A stretch of DNA of 64,000 bases from an uncultured Oscillospiraceae bacterium (lineage in GTDB: Bacteria > Bacillota > Clostridia > Oscillospirales > Acutalibacteraceae). Positions 7,942 to 15,378 of the stretch are shown piece by piece. The stretch is from assembly GCA_902492045.1 (NCBI GenBank), contig CABUKB010000003.1:1-64000 (forward strand). Direction: 5' to 3'. Each line of letters starts with the position of its first letter. Position 1 is the first letter of the stretch. The translations under genes were made by a program, and so were the position numbers. Under the pieces are notes generated by a model that had not been told where the DNA came from, ran no database searches, and saw nothing but the letters and a program-made list of their open reading frames with translations.

Positions 7942-8742
7942 TCAGGCAGAACGGTTTTTGGGCTGCAACCGAATCTGCGCAACATTGACGAGGATTAACA
8001 ACAACAGAACCGCTCCGAACATCAACGTAGACAGTGCGTTGATTTCGGGGGTCACCCGCCGTTTCACCATCGCGTATATCGTCACCGATAGGTTCTGCGC
8101 CCCGGAACCCGAGGTAAACAGGCTGATGACAAAATCATCCAGAGACATGGTAAACGCCATGAGCGCCCCGGTGACAATCCCAGGCGTGATCTGCGGCATC
8201 ACCACCCGCATAAAAGCCGGTATGGGATGACAGCCCAGATCCAATGCCGCTTCATAGAGGTGATGATCGGTCTGCCGCAGCTTGGGCATGACCTGCAGCA
8301 CCACATAGGGGATACAAAAAGTGATATGCGAAATCAGCAGAGCCACCACGCCAGTACCGATCACACCGCCGGTCACGCGGGATAAAAAGACAAACAGCAG
8401 CATCAAGGAAATTCCGGTGACGACTTCGGGATTTACCATGGGAATGTTGTTCACTGCCATAAATACCCGTCGCAGCCGGTTGTTCATCCCGTTGATACCC
8501 ACCGCCGCCGCCGTACCGATCAGGGTGGCGACCAGGGCCGATACCAACGCGACCCAAATGGTCAGCCACAGTGCAGAGAGGAGCTGCGTATCCCTGAAAA
8601 GGGCGGCATACCACTTGAGAGAAGGTCCCGCAAAAACCGTCCGGCTGCGGCTAGAATTAAAGGAAAAGACAATAAGGACGACCATCGGGGCATACAGAAA
8701 AATGAAAATCAACGCATTGTAAATACGAGAGAGGGTTTTCAC
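7942..8742 (-). CDS. potC: Polyamine ABC transporter permease PotC
   Basis: This 266-residue inner-membrane permease has six predicted helices and the EAA loop for contact with PotA (YEAALDLGCHPIPAFMRVVMPQITPGIVTG). It starts with GTG at 8740-8742, overlapping the potB stop by 4 bases, which suggests translational coupling. With PotB it forms the channel for polyamine uptake. Confidence 0.93.
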   Translation of the reverse strand: MKTLSRIYNALIFIFLYAPMVVLIVFSFNSSRSRTVFAGPSLKWYAALFRDTQLLSALWLTIWVALVSALVATLIGTAAAVGINGMNNRLRRVFMAVNNIPMVNPEVVTGISLMLLFVFLSRVTGGVIGTGVVALLISHITFCIPYVVLQVMPKLRQTDHHLYEAALDLGCHPIPAFMRVVMPQITPGIVTGALMAFTMSLDDFVISLFTSGSGAQNLSVTIYAMVKRRVTPEINALSTLMFGAVLLLLILVNVAQIRLQPKNRSA

Positions 8743-9569
8743 AGCACCAGCCCCCCTTCCTCATCATCCTTTTCGGCGAAGCTGGTCATCGCCATGCAGA
8801 GCAGAATCAGTACCATGAGCACAAGAGACAAAGCGGCTCCCACATTGTAGTTGGCGCCCTGCCCGATAAACATGGTCTCGATCACATCGCCGATGAGCAG
8901 AACCTTGCTGCCGCCGAGAAGCTTGGTAATGACGAAAGTACTGACCGCCGGGACAAACACCATGGTGATGCCGCTGAGGATCCCCGGCACCGACAGGGGC
9001 AGGACCACCCGCAGCAGCACCTGAAAACCATTCGAACCCAAATCCTGCGCGGCTTCGATGACCCGGCCGTCGATCTTGGTCATGACCGAATAGAGAGGCA
9101 GCACCATAAAAGGCAGAAAGTTGTATACCATACCCAATACCACGGCGCCGTTGGTGTTGATCATATGGATAGTATCCTCGGGGCCCAGCAAACCGATCAA
9201 ACGGAAGAACTGATTGATCAGGCCGTTGTCTTCCAGCAGTGTCATCCAGGCATAGGTGCGCAGCAGAAAGTTCATCCACATGGGCAGCATGATGATCATG
9301 ACCATGGTCTGCTGTACCCGTTCGCCCGACCGGGAGATGCTGTAAGCCAAGGGATAAGCCAAAACCAGACAGAGTATCGTCGCGATGGCGCCAAGGCCGA
9401 GCGACAAACCGAAAGTACTCGCGTAATCGAGTATGGCCGACAAATTGGATAGGGTAAAATGCCCTTCTTTATCGGTAAAGGCAAACCAAAGCACGATTCC
9501 CAGAGGCACCACCGTAAACAGGGTCATCCAAATCCCGAAAGGCGCGGCGGCGGAACGGCTATGCTTCAT
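8739..9569 (-). CDS. potB: Polyamine ABC transporter permease PotB
   Basis: This 276-residue permease has about six membrane segments and the EAA-type loop (IEAAQDLGSNGFQVLLRVVLPLSVPGILSG). Its ATG overlaps the potA stop (ATGA), and its own stop overlaps the potC start. PLWMNFLLRTYAW is typical of PotB. Function and partners follow from its place in potABCD. Confidence 0.93.
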   Translation of the reverse strand: MKHSRSAAAPFGIWMTLFTVVPLGIVLWFAFTDKEGHFTLSNLSAILDYASTFGLSLGLGAIATILCLVLAYPLAYSISRSGERVQQTMVMIIMLPMWMNFLLRTYAWMTLLEDNGLINQFFRLIGLLGPEDTIHMINTNGAVVLGMVYNFLPFMVLPLYSVMTKIDGRVIEAAQDLGSNGFQVLLRVVLPLSVPGILSGITMVFVPAVSTFVITKLLGGSKVLLIGDVIETMFIGQGANYNVGAALSLVLMVLILLCMAMTSFAEKDDEEGGLVL

Positions 9570-10705
9570 TCCGGCTCTCCCCCGCTTTCCTCGGTCAAGT
9601 CGATTTCGGGGTTCGCCATCTCCTCGAACTCCTCGGAATAGGAACTGTAGTCCCCAAACATTCCCGAATAGGAGGATTTTTTCATGATGTGGATATCTTC
9701 GGGGTTCAGCACAATGCCGATGACCGAATCAACCGGATGGTAGTCGGTTGTCTGGATCATCCACTTAAAGCCTTTGAAATCCACAATGGTTTCAAAATGG
9801 ACGCCCTTGAAGGTGACATTGGTCACGGTGCCGGTCAGATGGCCCTTATCGGGCGGAACGATATCCACGTCCTCGGGGCGAATCACCACGTCCACCGGTT
9901 CCATGGAAGCAAACCCGGAATCCACGCATTGAAATTTCCGCCCGAAAAATTCGACGAGATAGTCTTCCTGCATAATGCCGTCTAAAATATTGCTCTCGCC
10001 GATAAAATCCGCCACAAAGGCGTTCTCCGGTTCGTTGTAAATATCCTGCGGGCTGCCGATTTGTTGGATAAGCCCATTGTCCATGACCACCACGGTGTCC
10101 GACATGGACAGTGCTTCCTCCTGATCATGTGTCACATAGATAAACGTGATGCCCAGGCTTTTCTGAATATTTTTGAGTTCCACCTGCATGTCTTTGCGCA
10201 GCTTGAGATCCAGAGCCGCCAAGGGCTCATCGAGAAGCAGAACGCTGGGATTGTTCGCCAAAGCCCGAGCGATAGCCACCCGCTGCTGCTGTCCGCCGGA
10301 TAGGGTATCGACCTTGCGCCTCTCAAAACCCGTCAGGTTGACAAGTTTAAGCATCCGCTTCACGCTTTCCCGAATCTCTGCGTTTTTCTTTTTTTGTACC
10401 CGCAGACCGAAAGCCACGTTTTCATACACGTTGAGATGGGGAAACAGCGCATACCGCTGGAAAATCGTATTGACCCGTCGCTTATAGGCGGGCAGGGAAT
10501 TGATCCGGTGCCCGTCAAAAAAGACATCGCCGTGGTCGGGTTGAACGAAGCCGCCGATGATACGCAGCGTCGTGGTCTTGCCGCAGCCGGACGGCCCCAG
10601 CAATGTCACGAATTCTCCGTTGCCGATGCTCAAATTGAAATGGTCGAGCACCGTTTCCCCGTCAAATGCCACGGTAATGTCTCGAAGTTCGATGATAGGA
10701 TTCAT
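9566..10705 (-). CDS. potA: Polyamine ABC transporter ATP-binding protein PotA
   Basis: This 379-residue ATPase drives the importer. It shows Walker A GPSGCGKTT near residues 38-46, the signature LSGGQQQR, Walker B LLLDEP, the switch histidine in THDQEEAL, and a C-terminal TOBE-like domain (VVIRPEDVDI). It ends in an acidic tail of about 25 residues (EEFEEMANPEIDLTEE) that is longer than usual. The ATG has AAAGGGGG upstream. A leader of about 255 bases separates it from a strong promoter. Confidence 0.95.
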   Translation of the reverse strand: MNPIIELRDITVAFDGETVLDHFNLSIGNGEFVTLLGPSGCGKTTTLRIIGGFVQPDHGDVFFDGHRINSLPAYKRRVNTIFQRYALFPHLNVYENVAFGLRVQKKKNAEIRESVKRMLKLVNLTGFERRKVDTLSGGQQQRVAIARALANNPSVLLLDEPLAALDLKLRKDMQVELKNIQKSLGITFIYVTHDQEEALSMSDTVVVMDNGLIQQIGSPQDIYNEPENAFVADFIGESNILDGIMQEDYLVEFFGRKFQCVDSGFASMEPVDVVIRPEDVDIVPPDKGHLTGTVTNVTFKGVHFETIVDFKGFKWMIQTTDYHPVDSVIGIVLNPEDIHIMKKSSYSGMFGDYSSYSEEFEEMANPEIDLTEESGGEPE

Positions 10706-10838
10706 CTGTGCATCCCCCTTTGCGGTGTATACGGCCCGGACCGAACCGTACGAAAGTTTCCCGTTGACCCCCCGAAGGGGCCGGTCGGACGAAAAACCGC
10801 GATACTTTGAGCCACGCCCTCCGCAAAGGGTTTTTCAC
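10662..10838 (-). CDS. Possible Arg-rich upstream reading frame overlapping the start of potA
   Basis: A GTG at 10836-10838 with a strong GGGAGG site 6 bases upstream opens a 58-codon frame. It runs through the potA ribosome binding site and stops 44 bases inside potA in another frame. About 11 of 58 residues are arginine. It lies in the potA leader, downstream of the mapped promoter. Known precedent: the E. coli speFL leader peptide is Arg-rich and senses ornithine and polyamines by ribosome stalling. Whether this frame is translated is unknown. In G+C-rich DNA open frames of this size arise by chance, so the ribosome binding site and position are the only support. Confidence 0.3.
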   Translation of the reverse strand: MKNPLRRAWLKVSRFFVRPAPSGGQRETFVRFGPGRIHRKGGCTDESYHRTSRHYRGI

Positions 10839-10967
10839 AGCCGTCCTCCCATCAAGGGACGCGGCTGCGGCGCGGCCTGATATCGCTTTGATAAGCCAAG
10901 ATGCATCCGCCTGGGGCGGAAAAGAGCATTGCTGAAAAAACGCCCTCCTTTTCAGACAACATCATAC

Positions 10968-10996
10968 AATATAAAGAGTTTATTAGGAAAAGTCAA
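10968..10996 (-). promoter_or_regulatory. Sigma-A promoter of the potABCD operon
   Basis: On the minus strand, TTGACT (10991-10996), 17 bases and TATATT (10968-10973). The start point would be near 10961, giving a leader of about 255 bases before potA. That leader holds a GGCCCC-TTCG-GGGG hairpin near 10765-10785 and two short frames with ribosome binding sites. A long leader on a polyamine transporter operon suggests post-initiation control. Confidence 0.75.
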
Positions 10997-11116
10997 GATA
11001 TTTTCTTATAATCTTGAAAAAAATAGAGTATAAGCTTTTTTACATGAAAATATTGGTCAGATTGCTCGACTATCCTTTGTTTTTCTCCGGTTTCCTGTTC
11101 TGACGGCCGTCTCGGT

Positions 11117-12310
11117 TTACCATTCTCCCGTGACATACCCCCGCAGATGACACATGGCCTCGGCCGCCCGGAGCAGATCCGGAATCGTCCGCCGGGCGAT
11201 GGAGAAAAGTTTTGGTCTTTCTTTTTGGTCATCGAGTAAATTTTGGGTGAGCTGAAGCAGCACGTCACTGGTGATGTCTATATCCCGAAGTGTCCCTTTA
11301 TAAAAAGCCTTCAGCAGGGACGGCAGGTCGAGATGGGAACGGAAGGCTTCGAATTTGGCCGAAGAGACCCGATCACAGTCCATCAGCTCCCGGACAAATG
11401 CCTCCGCCGTACAAATCCGCAGTTTATCGAGCCCGTATAACCTGGCCGCATGTTCAAGACCTTTGACTACGTTTTCGCCAAGTTCGTCCTGAAGGCGCTG
11501 ATATTCCTCGTTCGGAAAGTACATCCATTCTCCTGAAAATTTACCGAACGCTTTCATCGTGTCGAACCAACCCATATCCATTTTGGCGCGGGCGGTCTCG
11601 GGCTGGAACTCAAAGGCGGTGCCGAGGGAGTCGATGGGTTTGATATAAACCAGGTTCTGTTTGGGATCCAGCCCCTTGGGCAGCCCCACGTCCCCGATAT
11701 TTACTACAATGATGTTGTCGGGATGACGGCGCATCATCATCTTCACCGGCACATTGTCGATGACCCCGCCGTCCAGATATGTATGGCCGTAGATTTCAGG
11801 CCGCTTGAGACCGGGGTACGCCGAACTGGCCATGATGTAATCCATCAGTTTCCCCTTTGGGATCTGGTCCCGAAACAGATGCCGGGGTTGACGGCGGCTG
11901 AGTTCAAAAGTCACCAAGCCGTACTCGACCGGCGAGGCTCGCAGGGTCTGCTCATCGACCAGGGCTTCCAGTTCCTTCCGGATGGGTGAAATATCCAGGC
12001 CCCCGTTGCGCCACATCTCTTTGATGAGAATATCGGCGTTTTTCAGGCTGAACAGCCGGTCCGGTACACGCAGAGGTTCAGGAAGGGCAAACCCTTTTTC
12101 AATGCTCATATTTTCCCACAGAGCTACCGCCCCTTCATATTGGCCGCAAGCAACCATGGCGCCGTTCATCGCTCCAACTGAGGTTCCCACCACGCAGTTG
12201 ATGGGGATCTCCATTTCCCGAAGAGCCCGCCAGACACCGATCTGGTAGATGCCTTTGGCTCCGCCGCCCGCCAGGACTAAACCGTATTCCAAAGGGGCCA
12301 TGCCGTTCAT
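11117..12310 (-). CDS. Patatin-like phospholipase
   Basis: This protein of about 397 residues has the patatin Ser-Asp dyad: the oxyanion loop GGGAKGIYQIG near residue 15, the nucleophile elbow GTSVG near residue 43, and the DGG motif (YLDGGVIDNVP). Bacterial relatives (RssA/YchK type) are lipid acyl hydrolases of uncertain physiological substrate. The C-terminal 180 residues are helical and unassigned. The start may be the ATG at 12310 or the one three codons later; the AGGAAGG site fits either poorly. It is third in an apparent operon after two flavoproteins. Confidence 0.85.
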   Translation of the reverse strand: MNGMAPLEYGLVLAGGGAKGIYQIGVWRALREMEIPINCVVGTSVGAMNGAMVACGQYEGAVALWENMSIEKGFALPEPLRVPDRLFSLKNADILIKEMWRNGGLDISPIRKELEALVDEQTLRASPVEYGLVTFELSRRQPRHLFRDQIPKGKLMDYIMASSAYPGLKRPEIYGHTYLDGGVIDNVPVKMMMRRHPDNIIVVNIGDVGLPKGLDPKQNLVYIKPIDSLGTAFEFQPETARAKMDMGWFDTMKAFGKFSGEWMYFPNEEYQRLQDELGENVVKGLEHAARLYGLDKLRICTAEAFVRELMDCDRVSSAKFEAFRSHLDLPSLLKAFYKGTLRDIDITSDVLLQLTQNLLDDQKERPKLFSIARRTIPDLLRAAEAMCHLRGYVTGEW

Positions 12311-12344
12311 TTCCTTCCTATTCCGCCTTTCTCAACGCCCTATT

Positions 12345-13946
12345 TCAAATCAGGTTTAAAGAATCAGCCAGCCATTCGGCACAACGCAGGCCATCCACCG
12401 CTGCGGAGAGAATACCGCCGGCATAGCCCGCCCCTTCGCCGCAGGGATACAGGCCGCCAACCGAGGATTCTCCTTTATCATTGCGGAGAATGCGCACCGG
12501 AGACGAGCTGCGGGATTCCACCCCCGTCAATACCGCGTCTGGACGGTCAAACCCCCGCAATTTCCGGCCGAACAGGGGCAGAGCCGCCCGAATCGACGCC
12601 GAAACAAATTCCGGAAGACAGTCCCTTAAATCCGTCAGGGTTACCCCGGGTTGGTAAGACGGGCCGATCTCACCCAGGGCCGTGGACGGTACGCCCTGGA
12701 GAAAATCCCCGACCAGCTGAACCGGCGCGCGGTATCCCCCGCCGGCCAGTTTAAAAGCTGTTTGTTCCATCTGCCGCTGAAATGTGATGCCCGCCAGTGG
12801 CCCCTCACCGGGAAGGTCCGCCGGCTCCACCCCCACCAGCACAGCACTGTTGGAATTGCGCGCATTTCTGGCGAACACGCTCATACCATTAACCGCCACG
12901 CCCGCCTTTTCCGAGGCGGCGGCGATCACCTCTCCTCCCGGACACATACAAAAGGTATAAACCCCGCGTCCCCCGGATGGGTGGCAGGATAGTTTGTAAT
13001 CCGCCGCCCCCAATGCCGGATGCCCCGCAAACCGCCCGTACTGACTGCGGTCAATCATTTCCCGGGGATGTTCGATCCGAACCCCCACGGCAAAAGGTTT
13101 GCGTTCCATCCGCACGCCCTTGGCAAACAGCATCTCCACGGTGTCCCGGGCGCTGTGTCCGATTGCGAGAATCGCCCGGTTGCAGACAAATTCCGCCGGA
13201 CCGTCCCGCGTTTCCACCAACAGCCCGGCCAGCCGTCCGTTCTCGACCACGATGTCCGTAACCCGGTGTTCAAACATCACCCGGCCGCCATGTTTCTCAA
13301 TCTCTTGCCTCAATCCGCGGACGGTATCAATCAAACGGTCGGTTCCGATATGGGGTTTTGCCTGCCACAAAATTTCCTCGGGCGCGCCGCAGGCGGCCAG
13401 TTGTTCAAGGACCAAGCGACAACGGGGATTCTTAATTCCGGTATTCAGTTTGCCGTCGGAAAAAGTTCCGGCGCCTCCTTCCCCAAACTGCACATTGGAA
13501 GCGGTGTCCAGTATCCCGGTCTGCCGAAAGCGTTCGACATCCCTGCGCCGGCTGTCCACATCCCTTCCCCGTTCGAGCAGCAACGGGGAAAGACCCGCGC
13601 GGGCCAAAGCCAGCGCCGCAAACAGCCCTGCCGGCCCGCTTCCGATCACGATAGGGGGCGGCTCGTTTTCCAGACGAACGGGAGAAAACGGACAGGCTGT
13701 TTCTACGGGTTTCTTGACCAGGGAGGCAGCCGGATGGGCCGCCACTGCGTCTTCCCCGGATTTCAGTTCCACATCGACGGATACACGAAACACCACGCGA
13801 TCTTTATGACGGGCATCCACCGACCGGCGGCGGATATGCAGACGGACCAGGGATGACGTCGGGATTTTCAGCTCTCTGGATACCCGCCGCCGCAGATCCT
13901 CTTCGGTATAAGACAGAGGCAGGGCGATACCGTCCAAATGAATCAC
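12345..13946 (-). CDS. FAD-dependent oxidoreductase of the COG2509 type
   Basis: This flavoprotein of about 533 residues has an N-terminal domain of about 90 residues (DLRRRVSRELKIP) typical of this family. It continues with the dinucleotide motif PPIVIGSGPAGLFAALALARAG, NVQFGEGGAGTFSDGKLNTG, and a C-terminal FAD contact YPCGEGAGYAGGI. The family is annotated only as uncharacterised FAD-dependent dehydrogenase. The GTG at 13944-13946 overlaps the upstream stop (GTGA), supporting coupling. The longer frame upstream is translated in the preceding gene. Confidence 0.85.
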   Translation of the reverse strand: MIHLDGIALPLSYTEEDLRRRVSRELKIPTSSLVRLHIRRRSVDARHKDRVVFRVSVDVELKSGEDAVAAHPAASLVKKPVETACPFSPVRLENEPPPIVIGSGPAGLFAALALARAGLSPLLLERGRDVDSRRRDVERFRQTGILDTASNVQFGEGGAGTFSDGKLNTGIKNPRCRLVLEQLAACGAPEEILWQAKPHIGTDRLIDTVRGLRQEIEKHGGRVMFEHRVTDIVVENGRLAGLLVETRDGPAEFVCNRAILAIGHSARDTVEMLFAKGVRMERKPFAVGVRIEHPREMIDRSQYGRFAGHPALGAADYKLSCHPSGGRGVYTFCMCPGGEVIAAASEKAGVAVNGMSVFARNARNSNSAVLVGVEPADLPGEGPLAGITFQRQMEQTAFKLAGGGYRAPVQLVGDFLQGVPSTALGEIGPSYQPGVTLTDLRDCLPEFVSASIRAALPLFGRKLRGFDRPDAVLTGVESRSSSPVRILRNDKGESSVGGLYPCGEGAGYAGGILSAAVDGLRCAEWLADSLNLI

Positions 13947-15217
13947 GCCCCCACCCCCTTTCCGCGTCCAGAGGCCTCCAGCATGGCCGACACCGCGGCA
14001 TGGGCCGATGCCCAAGCCCAATGCAGATTGTACCCGCCGCAGTCCCCGTCGATATCCAAAATTTCGCCCGCCATGTACAAACCGGATACCTTACGAGACA
14101 TGAGGGTCTCCGGCCAGACCTCCGCCAGGGAGATCCCACCGGCTGTAACCTGGGCACCTCCCATTCCCTGGGTGCCGGTCACCGGGATTTCCCAACTTTT
14201 CATCAACTTGGCCAAAGTCTCCGCCTGCCTGTCCGATAAGTTGGACGCCGGGCAAGAGAAAGGACCAAGCCCGGCACAGCGCAGCAGAGTCTGCCCCACC
14301 CGTTTATGCAGAAGGCCGGTGAAATAATCCTCCAGATTCCGGCCGGGCAGTCCACGGCGCTCCTTTAGGCATCGGGACAGATCATCTTCCCCCACTTCAG
14401 GCAGAAGGTCGAGTAGCGCCGTCATTCGTCCCGTCTTCTTCCGTTCCCAGTCTCCGACCGGGCGGGAAGCCCGCATCACGGCAGGACCGGAAAGCCCGTA
14501 TTCGGTAAACAGCAGTTCGCCCCTTTCCCTTGCAAGGCTCCGGCCGTCCAGCCGAAACGCCACGGCCGCGTCCAACCGAATCCCCTTAAGAGGGCGCACG
14601 GCATCCAAATCGGTTTTAACCTGTACGATGGAAGGAAATAGCGGGGTTCGGGTGTGCCCCATCCGGGTAAGCAGCGCATATCCGTCCGATCCGCCTCCCA
14701 GAGAGGGGGCCGCCGCCCCGCCGGCGCATACAAGGACCTGTTTTGCTCTGAGCATCCCTCTTTCTGTTTTCAGGAGAAATGCCTCCCCTGTCTTTTGAAT
14801 TGAGGCGACAGGGCATGCGGTCCATTCCTCAGCCCCAGCCGCGTGCAGTGCCAACCGCAGGCAATCGAGGACAGAAGAAGCCTGGCTCGTCCGGGGATAG
14901 ACCCGTCCATCCTCCCTCGCCTCGCATACTAGGCCGATCTTGTCAAAAAAGGACATCATGCGCTGGGGCGTATAAGTTTTCAAAACCGGCTGTGCGAATG
15001 CGGCAGCTCCTTCTCCGTGGTACCGGGCGGGAGAAACCGCCAGATTGGTCAGGTTACAGGTGCCATTGCCGGTCGCAAGCAGCTTTTTCCCCACCCTTGG
15101 CGCTTTTTCCAACACCACGGTCTTGGCACCAGCCTGCGCGCTTAAAACCGCAGCCATCAGCCCCGAAGCTCCTCCGCCCACAATGGCTATATCCGTTTGA
15201 GCGGCCTGCACAGCCAT
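13943..15217 (-). CDS. BaiN/YhiN-family FAD-dependent oxidoreductase
   Basis: This protein of about 424 residues of the HI0933-like flavoprotein family has DIAIVGGGASGLMAAVLSAQAG near the start and the signature GKKLLATGNGTCNLTN. Further on are FTEYGLSGPAVMRAS and the FAD tail GLYMAGEILDIDGDCGGYNLHWAWASA. Some relatives (BaiN) act on bile-acid intermediates, but most are unassigned, so no substrate is claimed. The ATG at 15217 is preferred because a sigma-A promoter lies at 15247-15276, which rules out the in-frame extension to 15289. Confidence 0.85.
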   Translation of the reverse strand: MAVQAAQTDIAIVGGGASGLMAAVLSAQAGAKTVVLEKAPRVGKKLLATGNGTCNLTNLAVSPARYHGEGAAAFAQPVLKTYTPQRMMSFFDKIGLVCEAREDGRVYPRTSQASSVLDCLRLALHAAGAEEWTACPVASIQKTGEAFLLKTERGMLRAKQVLVCAGGAAAPSLGGGSDGYALLTRMGHTRTPLFPSIVQVKTDLDAVRPLKGIRLDAAVAFRLDGRSLARERGELLFTEYGLSGPAVMRASRPVGDWERKKTGRMTALLDLLPEVGEDDLSRCLKERRGLPGRNLEDYFTGLLHKRVGQTLLRCAGLGPFSCPASNLSDRQAETLAKLMKSWEIPVTGTQGMGGAQVTAGGISLAEVWPETLMSRKVSGLYMAGEILDIDGDCGGYNLHWAWASAHAAVSAMLEASGRGKGVGA

Positions 15218-15246
15218 AACATCACCATCTCTCGCGTTCTGGTCCC

Positions 15247-15276
15247 AGTATACCCCACCCCTTCCGGCTGCGTCAA
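15247..15276 (-). promoter_or_regulatory. Promoter of the flavoprotein-patatin operon
   Basis: On the minus strand, TTGACG (15271-15276), 18 bases and TATACT (15247-15252). The predicted start is about 20 bases before the ATG at 15217. Confidence 0.7.
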
Positions 15277-15310
15277 GAATCGAAGCCATAGAAAAATAAT
15301 GGGAAAACCC

Positions 15311-15339
15311 TTTGCATTTCGGATTTGTTTCTGTATAAT
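15311..15339 (+). promoter_or_regulatory. Promoter of the P-type ATPase operon
   Basis: TTTGCA (15311-15316), 17 bases and a perfect TATAAT (15334-15339). Divergent from the flavoprotein operon promoter. Confidence 0.65.
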
Positions 15340-15378
15340 ATTCTACTTAGAAGATATAAAAAATAAGGAGGGTCTTCC

